A program made the position numbers and the translations under genes. From the NCBI GenBank assembly GCA_947652665.1, contig CANTDZ010000012.1, positions 1 through 37,615 of the forward strand: 37,615 bases of DNA. The letters run 5' to 3'. Positions 15,124-23,690 of this stretch are shown here, piece by piece (the stretch's first letter is position 1; each line of letters opens with the position of its first letter). Origin of the DNA: an uncultured Clostridia bacterium. Lineage in GTDB: Bacteria > Bacillota > Clostridia > Oscillospirales > Acutalibacteraceae. The notes beneath the pieces are model-generated. The model was given only the letters and a program-made list of their open reading frames with translations, was not told the DNA's origin and did no database searches.

Positions 15124-16192
15124 ATGCAAAAAAGCCCTGGGGCTGCTCCTGTCGGCCCTCCTGCTGCTGGCCCTGGAGGGCTGCGGCTACCGGGAGCTGT
15201 ACGAACGCCTTCTCATCCACGGCATCGGGGTGGACGCGGCCGGGGACGGCTTCGTGGTGACGGTGCGCTCCAGCATTTCGCCGGAGGACGAGGGCGAGGA
15301 ATACTTCCGCTGCGAGGGCCGCTCGGTGCTGGAGGCCCTGACAAATCTGTCCCTCTCCACGGGCCGCGAGCCCTTCTACTCCCACAACTACCTGGTGGTC
15401 TTCGGCAAGGAATGTGCCGAGCAGGGCTTAGACCAATGCCTGGACTTCTTCGTCCGCTACTACAACACCCGACCCGCCGTGCAGATGTACCTGGCCGAGG
15501 GCAAGGCCGAAGACATCCTCTCCTTTGAAAAGGACGGCAAGCTCTTAAAGATGTCCGAGCTCCAGCAGCTGGGCGACAGCGGCCGCACCAACGGCAAGGC
15601 GGTCGGCGCGGAGATACTGGACTTTGTAAACGGCGTCAAGCGCGAGGGGTCGTCCCCCGTGCTGCCGGTATTGCGCGCGGGGGAAGCCGGGGTGGAAGTA
15701 GTGTCCACGGCCTACTTTGACGGGTACGAGTTGAAAGGCTCCCTGACCCTGCAGCAGACCCGTGGCTTCCTGGCCGCCAAGGGCTTATTGGAAAAAGGCG
15801 AGGCCGTGGTCACCGGCGATTTCGGCGCGGTGACGCTGTCGCTGTCCCGGTCGCAGGGGGGCATCGGGGTCTATATGGATAACGAGGGCCCTGTGTTCAC
15901 CATCGACGTGCAGGCCCAGGCGGACGTCAGCGCGGTCTCCGGCGGGCGCGGCCAGCTGCCGGAAAGCGCCTATCCGCAAATCGAGCACGAAGCGGCGGGG
16001 CTCCTGCAGGAGGAGATGGCGTCGGCTATCGCCCAGTCGGTGCAGGAAGACCACTGCGACATCTTCGGCTTTGGCAACCTGCTTTACCAGAAGTACCCGG
16101 CCTACTGGCGCACAACGTCCGAAAACTGGAAGGAGTTCATGGCGGACTGCCGGTTCCAAGTAAAAACGTCCGTGCAGGTGCTAAGGCTCTGA
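15116..16192 (+). CDS. gerAC: Spore germination lipoprotein, Ger(x)C family
   Basis: C subunit of the germinant receptor, a lipoprotein on the outer face of the spore inner membrane. A signal peptide with the lipobox LEGC puts the lipidated Cys at residue 23, and the family start GCGYRELYERLLIHGIGVD follows. Length 358 residues matches GerAC proteins. It overlaps gerAB by 8 bp. The stop is only 9 bp from the stop of the convergent ComM-like gene and no terminator hairpin separates them, so read-through antisense transcription is possible. Confidence 0.94.
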   Translation: MTRCKKALGLLLSALLLLALEGCGYRELYERLLIHGIGVDAAGDGFVVTVRSSISPEDEGEEYFRCEGRSVLEALTNLSLSTGREPFYSHNYLVVFGKECAEQGLDQCLDFFVRYYNTRPAVQMYLAEGKAEDILSFEKDGKLLKMSELQQLGDSGRTNGKAVGAEILDFVNGVKREGSSPVLPVLRAGEAGVEVVSTAYFDGYELKGSLTLQQTRGFLAAKGLLEKGEAVVTGDFGAVTLSLSRSQGGIGVYMDNEGPVFTIDVQAQADVSAVSGGRGQLPESAYPQIEHEAAGLLQEEMASAIAQSVQEDHCDIFGFGNLLYQKYPAYWRTTSENWKEFMADCRFQVKTSVQVLRL

Positions 16193-16201
16193 GCCTTCCG
16201 G

Positions 16202-17731
16202 TCAAAACCCCTTGAGCCAGTATTTCCTGTCCAGCGTCCGGTACTGCACGGCCTCCGCCGCGTGGGCCGACCCAATGGTGTCGCTGCCGTCCAGATCCGC
16301 AATCGTCCGTGCCACCTTGAGCACCCGGTCATACGTCCGGGCGGAGAACCCGAACTTCTCAAAGGCCCTTTGCAGCAGGCGGGTCGCCTCCTGGGTGGTG
16401 GGGCAGGCCTCCCGCAGGCGGCTGGGCGGCAGCTCGGCATTGCAGGTGAACCCCAGCCCTTCGTACCGTTCAATCTGCCGTTTCCGGGCGGCGTTGACCC
16501 GGGCGCGCACCTGGGCCGAGGATTCGCTCTCCCCCTCTGCCGCCAGCTCGTCGAACTCGACCGGCATGACCTCCACGTGCAAGTCCATCCGATCCAGCAG
16601 CGGCCCGGAGACCCGTCCCAGATAGCGGTCCACCGCCCGGGAGGAGCAGGTGCAGGGGCGGCTGGGGTGGCCGAAGTAGCCGCAGGGACAGGGGTTCATG
16701 GCGGCCACCAGCATAAAGCGGCAGGGATAGCTGGCCGCGCCGCCTACCCGGGAAATGGTCACGATGCCGTCCTCCATGGGCTGGCGCAGGACTTCCATGG
16801 CGTTCTTGGAGAATTCGGGGAACTCGTCCAGGAAGAGCACGCCGTTGTGGGCCAGGGAAATCTCCCCCGGCCGGGGGATGGACCCGCCGCCAGAAAGCCC
16901 CGCCGTGGAAATGGTGTGGTGGGGCGCCCGGAACGGCCGGTTTTGCAGCAGCGACCCTCCCGCTTCCAGCTGCCCGGCAATGGAGTGGATCATGGTGGTT
17001 TCCAGCGCTTCCTGGAAGGTCATGTCCGGCAAAATGGAGGGCAGGCGCTTGGCCATCATGCTTTTGCCGGAGCCGGGCGCGCCCAGCAGCAGGATGTTGT
17101 GGCTTCCGCTGGCGGCGATTTCCAAGGCCCGTTTGGCCAGGCCCTGGCCCTTTACGTCGGCGAAGTCGGGCAGAGGGAGGTTCGCTGCGTTCGGTTCAGC
17201 TGGTACGGCGGCGGGGATGGGCGCTTCCCCTTGCAGATGGGCAATGAGCTGGGGCACGTCCCGCACGGGGTAGACCTCCAGCCCGTAAATGACGGCACCC
17301 TCCTGGGCGTTCTCCTCCGGCACGAACAGGCGCTTGAACCCGGCCTCCTTCGCCATAGCAGCCATGGGCAGCACACCCCGTATCCGCCGAAGCTGCCCCG
17401 AAAGCGACAGCTCCCCCAAAAAGACCGCATCCTCCAAATCGCACAAAAGCTGGCGCGAGGCCTGCAGCAGCGACAGCAGAAGGGGCAGGTCGTACATAGG
17501 CCCTTCCTTGCGCTTGTCGGCGGGAGCCAGATTCATGGTGATGCGGCTCACTGGGAAGTCAAAGCCGCAGTTTTTCAGCGCGGCCCGCACCCGGTCCCGG
17601 GATTCCTTCACGGCGGCGTCGGGCAGGCCGACCACCTCGAAAGCGGGGAGCCCGGCCGAAAGGTCGGCCTCTACCTCCACGGGAAAAGCGTTCATCCCAA
17701 ACAGCCCCATGCTGTGCGTCCTGGCTACCAT
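16202..17731 (-). CDS. YifB/ComM-family Mg-chelatase-like AAA+ ATPase
   Basis: In Gram-negative bacteria ComM is a hexameric branch-migration helicase that aids integration of transformed DNA; in Firmicutes the role is less clear. The N-terminal ChlI-like domain (VEVEADLSAGLPAFEVVGLPDAAVKESRDR, about 18-47) is followed by an AAA+ domain with Walker A GAPGSGKS (217-224), Walker B LFLDEFPEF and the Cys-rich AAMNPCPCGYFG. The start at 17731 is chosen because it gives the family N-terminus MVARTHSMGLFG, with AAAGGGG 9 nt upstream; the open frame continues 28 codons through the promoter. Length 509 residues is normal. Confidence 0.94.
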   Translation of the reverse strand: MVARTHSMGLFGMNAFPVEVEADLSAGLPAFEVVGLPDAAVKESRDRVRAALKNCGFDFPVSRITMNLAPADKRKEGPMYDLPLLLSLLQASRQLLCDLEDAVFLGELSLSGQLRRIRGVLPMAAMAKEAGFKRLFVPEENAQEGAVIYGLEVYPVRDVPQLIAHLQGEAPIPAAVPAEPNAANLPLPDFADVKGQGLAKRALEIAASGSHNILLLGAPGSGKSMMAKRLPSILPDMTFQEALETTMIHSIAGQLEAGGSLLQNRPFRAPHHTISTAGLSGGGSIPRPGEISLAHNGVLFLDEFPEFSKNAMEVLRQPMEDGIVTISRVGGAASYPCRFMLVAAMNPCPCGYFGHPSRPCTCSSRAVDRYLGRVSGPLLDRMDLHVEVMPVEFDELAAEGESESSAQVRARVNAARKRQIERYEGLGFTCNAELPPSRLREACPTTQEATRLLQRAFEKFGFSARTYDRVLKVARTIADLDGSDTIGSAHAAEAVQYRTLDRKYWLKGF

Positions 17732-17770
17732 AAACTCGTGCCCCTTTCCATTGGTTCCCATAATAAAGGT

Positions 17771-17779
17771 ATTATACCA
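17771..17779 (-). promoter_or_regulatory. Extended -10 promoter of the comM-like gene
   Basis: Minus-strand TGGTATAAT: a perfect TATAAT with the TGn extension, 40 nt before the start codon. No clear -35 box, as is common for extended -10 promoters. Confidence 0.6.
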
Positions 17780-17844
17780 CAAAAGCGTGGGGCGTGGGAA
17801 CCGGCGAAAAATCATATTTTTTCAGACTTATAGGGAAAAATACC

Positions 17845-17873
17845 TTGACGTAGAGGGAGGTTTAAGCTATTAT
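17845..17873 (+). promoter_or_regulatory. Promoter of the sigma factor gene
   Basis: TTGACG (17845-17850) and TATTAT (17868-17873), 17 bp apart, 36 nt before the chosen start. Confidence 0.75.
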
Positions 17874-17908
17874 TAGGGAGAAAGAAACTCTTTTATGAGG
17901 TGTCAGGG

Positions 17909-18481
17909 ATGTCCGGGGATTTTGAAAGCTATAGCAACGCACAGCTGGTAGAGAAGGTGCAGGGGGGAGATGCCGACGCGTTTGCGGCCCTGAGCGCCCG
18001 GTATTTATGGCTGGTGCGTGCGAAGGCCCACAAGTTTGCCGGCGCCGGCGCGCCTGAAGTGGAGGATCTTACCCAAGAGGGCCTTTTAGGGCTTTACTCG
18101 GCGGCAGCCACTTTTGACGGGGAGGCAGGGGCCGGCTTCCCCACGTATGCAGGCGTGTGCATTTATAACCGCATGGCAAGCGCGGTACGGCGCTATGGCA
18201 GCAGCGGCAACCGCACGCTCAACGAATCCGTTTCCCTGGACAGCGGCGAGGCCTTCCTTGCCACCGGGGACGACCCCGGGGCCGCCATCGAGCTGCAGGA
18301 GTGGATGGCGGGGCTCCGCCAGAAGCTGGAAGCATCCCTTTCGCCCTTAGAACGGAAAGTCCTGGCCCTGTATCTCAGCGGCTGCGGGCGGCGCGAACTC
18401 CCGGCCCGGCTGGGGCTGACGCAGAAATCCTGCGACAACGCCCTGCACCGGGTAAGGCTCAAGCTGCGCGCCATGCAGTGA
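17909..18481 (+). CDS. Sigma-70 family RNA polymerase sigma factor (SigH-like)
   Basis: A short alternative sigma factor of 190 residues. Region 2 (about 20-100) contains LVRAKAHKF, the core-binding block VEDLTQEGLLGLYSAAATFD and the -10-recognition stretch FPTYAGVCIYNRMASAVRRYG. Region 4 (about 130-188) is the helix-turn-helix with LSPLERKVLALYLSGCGRRELPARLG. The block order and spacing resemble sporulation sigma-H more than ECF factors, but the identity is not certain. The start at 17909 is preferred over GTG 17900 because GAGGTG lies 7 nt upstream. No anti-sigma factor gene adjoins. The zinc-ribbon gene follows 38 nt downstream. Confidence 0.88.
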   Translation: MSGDFESYSNAQLVEKVQGGDADAFAALSARYLWLVRAKAHKFAGAGAPEVEDLTQEGLLGLYSAAATFDGEAGAGFPTYAGVCIYNRMASAVRRYGSSGNRTLNESVSLDSGEAFLATGDDPGAAIELQEWMAGLRQKLEASLSPLERKVLALYLSGCGRRELPARLGLTQKSCDNALHRVRLKLRAMQ

Positions 18482-18519
18482 GAGGAAGAAAAGAACGAAT
18501 CGAAATGAGGTGTAAACCC

Positions 18520-18795
18520 ATGTATGAAGACAAGACTTTAACCTGTAAAGAATGTGGAAAGGAATTCGTGTTCACCGCTGGCGAGCAGGAATTCTACGCA
18601 GAAAAAGGCTTCGTAAACGAACCCCAGCGCTGCAAGGAATGCCGCCACGCCCGCAAGAACGCAGGCCGCCCCGAGCGGGAAATGTTCACCGCCATCTGTG
18701 CCTCCTGCGGCAAAGAAGCCCGTGTTCCCTTCCAGCCCCGCGAAGACCGCCCCGTCTATTGCAGCGAGTGCTTCGCCCACATGAAAGAAGAGTAA
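18520..18795 (+). CDS. Small double zinc-ribbon protein
   Basis: A 91-residue cytoplasmic protein with two zinc-ribbon-like modules: CKECGKEF with CKECRHAR (about 9-47), then CASCGKEARVPF with VYCSECF (about 65-88). Four CxxC pairs can bind two zinc ions. The first module matches the probable zinc-ribbon family found as small proteins in many Firmicutes; function unknown. Start 18520 is set by GAGGTG 7 nt upstream, and ATG 18505 lies inside that site. Close spacing behind the sigma factor suggests cotranscription and perhaps a nucleic-acid or ribosome-related role, but nothing proves it. Confidence 0.85.
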   Translation: MYEDKTLTCKECGKEFVFTAGEQEFYAEKGFVNEPQRCKECRHARKNAGRPEREMFTAICASCGKEARVPFQPREDRPVYCSECFAHMKEE

Positions 18796-18813
18796 AAGAT
18801 TCATCTCCCAAAT

Positions 18814-18976
18814 GGAAGCCGGTGCGCCGTGAGGCCGCCGGCTTCCGGCACGTTTTAAGACCTTGGGGCGCCGGTCTCGCCTGCCGGCTCGGTCGGTTCG
18901 CGGCTTGTCTGCCACTGGCAGACGCTCACCCCAAACCCTGCAAGGGGCCAACGTTAGACGCAAAGCGGCTAACGTT
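18814..18976. repeat. Cluster of three hairpins in the intergenic region
   Basis: The 254-bp gap 18796-19049 holds three near-perfect inverted repeats in a row. The first is GGAAGCCGG (18814-18822) with CCGGCTTCC (18838-18846). The second is GTCTGCC (18907-18913) with GGCAGAC (18917-18923), on a 3-nt loop. The third is AACGTTAG (18950-18957) with CTAACGTT (18969-18976), extended inside by CGC-AAA-GCG. Only TTTT follows the last, so it is at best a weak terminator. The group may be an interspersed repeat or a mobile-element remnant. Confidence 0.6.
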
Positions 18977-18985
18977 TTAGCCCAC

Positions 18986-19014
18986 TTGACCGCGTACCGA
19001 TTCAATAGTATAAT
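18986..19014 (+). promoter_or_regulatory. Promoter of the dehydrogenase-YfhO-glycosyltransferase operon
   Basis: TTGACC (18986-18991) and a perfect TATAAT (19009-19014), spacer 17 bp, starting 10 bp after the last hairpin. Confidence 0.85.
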
Positions 19015-19049
19015 AAGGGCACATACTTTAACCATAAGGAGAGACGTTT

Positions 19050-20075
19050 ATGCTGCAGCAAGTCATGACCGCCCCCGGCCAAATCGAATTCCGCGAAATC
19101 CCCACCCCCGAACCCGCCCCCGGCGAAGCCCTCATTAAAATCATGAAGATCGGCGTTTGCGGCTCGGATATCCACGTATACCACGGCGAGCACCCCTTCA
19201 CCTCCTACCCCGTCACCCAGGGCCACGAGGTCTCCGGCATCGTCGAGAAGCTGGGCGAAGGCGTCACCGGCCTGACCGTAGGCCAGAAGGTTACCATCCA
19301 GCCCCAGGTCGTCTGCGGCGAATGCTACCCCTGCCGCCACGGCAAGTATAACCTGTGCGAGAGCCTGAAGGTCATGGGCTTCCAGACCACCGGCGTCGCC
19401 TCCCACTACTTTGCCGTTGACGCGAAAAAAGTCACCCCCCTCCCCGAAGACATGGGCCTGGACGAGGGCGCTATGATCGAGCCCCTGGCCGTAGCCGTCC
19501 ACGCCGTGCGCCGCGCAGGCGACGTCACCGGACAGGACATCTGTGTCTTAGGCGCAGGGCCCATCGGCATCTTAGTCGCCCAGGCAGCCAAGGGCATGGG
19601 CGCCAAGCGTGTTATGGTCACCGACGTAAGCACCCTTCGCCTGGAAAAGGCCAAAGAGTGCGGGGCCGACTTCTGCATCAATACCAAAGAGAAGGACTTC
19701 GGCGAGGCCCTCGTGGAGTGCTTTGGCCCGGACAAGGCCGATGTTATTTACGACTGCGCTGGCAACAACATCACCATGGGCCAGGCCATTGCCCATGCGC
19801 GCAAGGGCAGCACCATCATCCTGGTAGCCGTGTTCGCCGGTATGGCCTCCGTAGACCTGGCCGTGCTCAACGACCACGAGCTGGACCTGAACACCTCCAT
19901 GATGTACCGCACCGAAGATTACGCCACGGCCATCCAGCTGGTAAACGAGGGCAAGGTGCAGCTGAAGCCCTTGATTTCCAAGCACTTTGCGTTCAAGGAT
20001 TACCTGGACGCCTACAAATATATTGACGAAAACCGCGAGTCCACCATGAAAGTTATCATCAACGTGCAGGAGTGA
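19050..20075 (+). CDS. Zinc-dependent medium-chain alcohol/polyol dehydrogenase
   Basis: A cytoplasmic NAD-dependent dehydrogenase of the sorbitol/threonine dehydrogenase type. Catalytic zinc ligands are Cys37, His59 and Glu60 (GHE). Structural zinc cysteines are Cys89, Cys92, Cys95 and Cys103 (CGECYPC, then C). The Rossmann motif GAGPIG is at 168-173, with Asp192 ending the second strand, which favours NAD over NADP. Length 341 residues is typical. AAGGAGAG precedes the start. Its stop overlaps the YfhO frame, so the genes are coupled. The substrate is unknown, and linkage to envelope glycosylation is unexpected. Confidence 0.92.
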   Translation: MLQQVMTAPGQIEFREIPTPEPAPGEALIKIMKIGVCGSDIHVYHGEHPFTSYPVTQGHEVSGIVEKLGEGVTGLTVGQKVTIQPQVVCGECYPCRHGKYNLCESLKVMGFQTTGVASHYFAVDAKKVTPLPEDMGLDEGAMIEPLAVAVHAVRRAGDVTGQDICVLGAGPIGILVAQAAKGMGAKRVMVTDVSTLRLEKAKECGADFCINTKEKDFGEALVECFGPDKADVIYDCAGNNITMGQAIAHARKGSTIILVAVFAGMASVDLAVLNDHELDLNTSMMYRTEDYATAIQLVNEGKVQLKPLISKHFAFKDYLDAYKYIDENRESTMKVIINVQE

Positions 20076-20080
20076 GTGTC

Positions 20081-22690
20081 TTGTTAAAGCGAGAGCAGGG
20101 GAAGAAAAATTATTATCTGAGGGCGTTCTTTCTGGGGCTGGGGCTGTCGGCCTTGGTTTTCCTGCCCTTTATGGCGGTGGACGGGGGGCGCTTCCTTTTC
20201 TACGGGGACTTCAACGTCCAGCAGGTGCCCTTCTACCGCCTGGCCCATGACGCCGTCCGCTCCGGCCAGTTTGGCTGGAACCAGCACACCGACCTGGGCG
20301 TAAACTTCATCGGCTCCTATTCCTTCTACCTCTTAGGCAGCCCCTTCTTCTGGCTGACAATCCCCTTCCCCTCCCAGTGGATGCAGTTCATGATGGGCCC
20401 GCTCTACATCTTAAAATTCGCCTGCGCCACCCTCACCGGCTACATCTACCTGCACCGCTACACCAAGACGCCGGACACCGCCCTCATCGGCTCGGTGCTG
20501 TACGCCTTTTCCGGCTTCTCCATTTATAACGTCTTCTTCAACCACTTCCACGAAGCCATTGTCTTCTTCCCGCTGCTCCTGGCCGCCCTGGACGAGTACA
20601 TGGCCACCCGCCGCCGGGGACTGTTTGCCCTGGCGGTAGCGGCCTGCTGCCTGGTCAATTACTATTTCTTCGTGGGCCAGGTGACCTTCACCCTCATCTA
20701 TTTCTTCCTGCGTATGCTCTTTGGCGACTGGCGCCTTTCCGTCCGCGACTTCCTCTTCTTAGCCCTGGAAGCCGTGCTGGGCGTCGGCATCTCCTGCGGC
20801 CTGCTGATTCCGTCCATCCTGGCGGTACTGCAAAACAGCCGCACGGGCAATATCATCAACGGCTGGAACGCTGTCCTTTACAACAAGAACCAGCGTTACC
20901 TCCACATCCTCGAGTGCTTCTTCTTCCCCCCCGACCTCCCCGCCCGGCCCAACTTCACCCCGGATTCCGAATCCCGCTGGGCCTCCTTAGGCGCGTGGCT
21001 GCCCTTATTCAGTATGTCGGGCGTCATTGGCTGGCTGCAGCTGCGGCGCAAGCATTGGCTGAAAAAGCTTTTGTGGATTCTGTTCGCCATGGCCCTCATC
21101 CCTGGCCTCAACTCGGCGTTCCAGATGATGAACAGCGCCTATTATGCCCGCTGGTTCTATATGCTGACCCTGGTCATGGCTTTAGCCACCGTTATGGCCC
21201 TGGAGGACGAGCGGGTCGACTGGAAGCGCTCCATCACCTGGACGCTGATGATTACCTTAGCCATTACGGCGGTCGTAGGCTTCACCCCCGTCTCGGAAAC
21301 CGTGGACGGCGAAAAGACCTACTCCTTCGGCCTTATGCAGTACCCCACCCGCTTTTGGAGCTATGTGGCGGTTGCCCTGCTGTCCCTGGGCGTGCTGATT
21401 TATCTGTTCCTATTCCGGCGCACCAGCCGCAAGGCCTTCCAGCGGGGAGCCATGTGGGGGCTTTCGGCCGTAGCGGTCCTTTATTCTATCTTTTTCATTG
21501 CCCTGGGCAAGACCCAGTCCGACTACACCTGGGATCACCTGATCCCCTACTCCCTCAACGGCGGCACGGGTATCGACCTGCCCGACCTCCAGGAATGCCG
21601 CTCGGACTTCTACGAGTCCCTGGACAACGCCGGTATGTTCTGGCAGGTGCCCACCATCCAGGCCTTCCACAGCATCGTGCCGGGCTCCGTCATGGAGTTC
21701 TACGATTCCATCGGCGTCCAGCGGGACGTGGCTTCCCGCCCGGAAACCAGCCATTACGGCCTGCGGGCGCTCACGTCGGTGCATTGGCTCTTTGACGACG
21801 ACCACGACAGCGACTTCTTCGCCGGTGAGGACTCTGCCAACCCCTCCATGCCCGGCTGGGCCTACTACGGCAACGCCAACGGCTTTGACATCTGGGAGAA
21901 CGAGTACTACATCCCCATGGGCTTCTCCTACGATTACTACATCACCCGCACCGAATACGAAGCCCTCAGCAAGGGCAGCGATTCCACCTCTGGCGACCGG
22001 GAGCTGATGATGCTCCGGGCCATCGTGCTGGAGGAAAAGGACGTGGAAAAATACAGCGGCCTGCTCAGCCATCTGCCCCAGGAAAACCGCACCTGCAACT
22101 ACGAGTTCTACTATAACGACTGCCAGAATAGAGCCGCCTCGGCCTGCCAATCCTTTGAATATACCACCAGCGGGTTCTCCGCCACGCTGGATACGGAGAA
22201 GGAGGAAATGGTCTTTTTCAGCGTGCCCTATGAGGCGGGCTGGTCGGCCAAGGTCAACGGCGAGCCCACGGAGATCGTGCGGGTGAACGTAGGCTTTATG
22301 GCGGTGGTCGTGCCCATGGGCGAACAGGTGCAGATCGAGTTCACCTACCGCACGCCGGGTCTGGTGACGGGCATTGTTGTCACGGTGCTGTCCATCGGCT
22401 TGCTGGCAGCCTATCTGATTTTGGTGCGCCGCCTGCCGAAAAAAACGCCTGCCCCTGCCCCGCAGCTCATGCGGTGCGAACCCTTCTCCGCCTACACCAA
22501 GCGCCACAAGGTGACGTTCCTGCGCCCCGGAGCCCTGGTGATCCGATCCACCCGCCGTGCGGCCCTGCCCCCGGACGGGCCGGAGCCGGAGGAGCCCCCC
22601 GCGCCGGAAGAAACCGCTCCGCCACCCCCGGTAGAGTATGCGGATTCCGTGACCCTAGACGAGACCGACAAACAGGAGGATAAGCCATGA
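20081..22690 (+). CDS. YfhO-family polytopic membrane protein (GT-C-type glycosyltransferase)
   Basis: An 869-residue membrane protein with about 13 helices in the first 490 residues, an extracytoplasmic region (about 490-735), a late helix (TGIVVTVLSIGLLAAYLILV) and a Pro/Glu-rich cytoplasmic tail. In Bacillus subtilis, CsbB makes lipid-linked GlcNAc and YfhO adds it to lipoteichoic acid outside the membrane; the adjoining gene here is a CsbB-like enzyme. The first outer loop has FYGDFNVQQVPFY with an acidic residue as in GT-C enzymes. The start is taken as TTG 20081 because AGGAG (20068-20072) is 8 nt upstream; GTG 20072 overlaps that site. The acceptor polymer is not known. Confidence 0.88.
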   Translation: MLKREQGKKNYYLRAFFLGLGLSALVFLPFMAVDGGRFLFYGDFNVQQVPFYRLAHDAVRSGQFGWNQHTDLGVNFIGSYSFYLLGSPFFWLTIPFPSQWMQFMMGPLYILKFACATLTGYIYLHRYTKTPDTALIGSVLYAFSGFSIYNVFFNHFHEAIVFFPLLLAALDEYMATRRRGLFALAVAACCLVNYYFFVGQVTFTLIYFFLRMLFGDWRLSVRDFLFLALEAVLGVGISCGLLIPSILAVLQNSRTGNIINGWNAVLYNKNQRYLHILECFFFPPDLPARPNFTPDSESRWASLGAWLPLFSMSGVIGWLQLRRKHWLKKLLWILFAMALIPGLNSAFQMMNSAYYARWFYMLTLVMALATVMALEDERVDWKRSITWTLMITLAITAVVGFTPVSETVDGEKTYSFGLMQYPTRFWSYVAVALLSLGVLIYLFLFRRTSRKAFQRGAMWGLSAVAVLYSIFFIALGKTQSDYTWDHLIPYSLNGGTGIDLPDLQECRSDFYESLDNAGMFWQVPTIQAFHSIVPGSVMEFYDSIGVQRDVASRPETSHYGLRALTSVHWLFDDDHDSDFFAGEDSANPSMPGWAYYGNANGFDIWENEYYIPMGFSYDYYITRTEYEALSKGSDSTSGDRELMMLRAIVLEEKDVEKYSGLLSHLPQENRTCNYEFYYNDCQNRAASACQSFEYTTSGFSATLDTEKEEMVFFSVPYEAGWSAKVNGEPTEIVRVNVGFMAVVVPMGEQVQIEFTYRTPGLVTGIVVTVLSIGLLAAYLILVRRLPKKTPAPAPQLMRCEPFSAYTKRHKVTFLRPGALVIRSTRRAALPPDGPEPEEPPAPEETAPPPPVEYADSVTLDETDKQEDKP

Positions 22691-23649
22691 GCCCCACCGT
22701 ATATTTTGTAATACCCTGCTACAACGAGGAGGAAGTGCTGGAGGAAACCGTCAAGCGCCTGACCGCCAAGTTTGACGATATGCGCCAGCAGGGCCTGGCC
22801 AACGAAAAGAGCCGCATCCTGCTGGTAAACGACGGCAGCAAGGATAAAACCTGGGAGATCATCACCCGCCTGCACGGGGAGAACGGCTACGTAGAAGGGG
22901 TCAAGCTGGCCCACAACCGCGGCCATCAGAACGCCGTGCTCTGCGGCCTGATGACCGCCATGCCCCTGTGCGACTGCGCCATCAGCCTGGACGCCGACCT
23001 GCAGGACGACACCGACGCCCTGGACAAGTTCGTGCAGAAGTATTTGGAAGGCTGCGACGTGGTCTACGGCGTGCGCAACCGGCGGGATACCGACACCTGG
23101 TTCAAACGGACAACCGCCGAGGGCTATTATAAAATCCTGCACGTGCTGGGGGTAGACGTGGTCTTTAACCACGCCGACTACCGCCTCATGAGCCGCCGGG
23201 CCCTGGAGGCCCTCTCCGAGTATAAAGAGGTCAACCTGTTCCTGCGGGGCATTGTGCCGCTCATCGGCTACCGCAGCGACTACGTCTACTACGACCGCCA
23301 CGAGCGCTTTGCCGGGGAGTCCAAGTACCCCCTGAAGAAGATGATCGCCCTGGCCCTGGACGGCATCACCAGCTTCAGCGTCAAGCCCTTAAAGCTTATT
23401 TCCAACTTTGGCATTTTAGTTTCGGCTCTTAGCGTGTTCGGCCTGCTTTATGCGCTGATTTCCTATTTTGCCGGTTGGGCTGTCTCTGGCTGGACGGCCA
23501 TTGTCTGCTCCATCTGGCTCTTAGGCGGCCTGCAGATGCTCTGCTTGGGCGTGGTGGGCGGCTACATCGGCAAAATTTACAGCGAAGTAAAAGCCCGGCC
23601 CCGCTACCGTATCGAGGAGTTTTTACAACAACAGCCCCCCAAAGAATAA
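22687..23649 (+). CDS. GT2 family glycosyltransferase, GtrB/CsbB/DPM1-like
   Basis: Likely transfers a sugar from a nucleotide donor to undecaprenyl phosphate on the inner face of the membrane. The GT-A domain (about 1-225) starts VYFVIPCYNEEEVLEETV. It shows LLVNDGSKDKT and the metal-binding DAD at 102-104 (SLDADLQDD). Two C-terminal transmembrane helices (about 238-290) complete the DPM1/GtrB layout. Length 320 residues. ATG overlaps the yfhO stop (ATGA), with AGGAGG at 22675-22680. Together with YfhO it forms the standard pair for decorating an outer polymer. Confidence 0.94.
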   Translation: MSPTVYFVIPCYNEEEVLEETVKRLTAKFDDMRQQGLANEKSRILLVNDGSKDKTWEIITRLHGENGYVEGVKLAHNRGHQNAVLCGLMTAMPLCDCAISLDADLQDDTDALDKFVQKYLEGCDVVYGVRNRRDTDTWFKRTTAEGYYKILHVLGVDVVFNHADYRLMSRRALEALSEYKEVNLFLRGIVPLIGYRSDYVYYDRHERFAGESKYPLKKMIALALDGITSFSVKPLKLISNFGILVSALSVFGLLYALISYFAGWAVSGWTAIVCSIWLLGGLQMLCLGVVGGYIGKIYSEVKARPRYRIEEFLQQQPPKE

Positions 23650-23651
23650 AA

Positions 23652-23690
23652 GAAACCACCCAGGCGGCAAAACCTGGGTGGTTCTTTTTA
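23652..23690. terminator. Bidirectional intrinsic terminator
   Basis: A perfect 11-bp stem, AACCACCCAGG (23654-23664) with CCTGGGTGGTT (23673-23683), followed by CTTTTTA on the plus strand and TTTCTTTTATT on the minus strand. It separates the convergent glycosyltransferase and thioesterase genes. Confidence 0.92.

Noticed and set aside
18301..18519. Upstream extension of the zinc-ribbon frame into the sigma factor gene
   Set aside because: It overlaps the region 4 coding sequence and lacks family similarity; GAGGTG sets the start at 18520.
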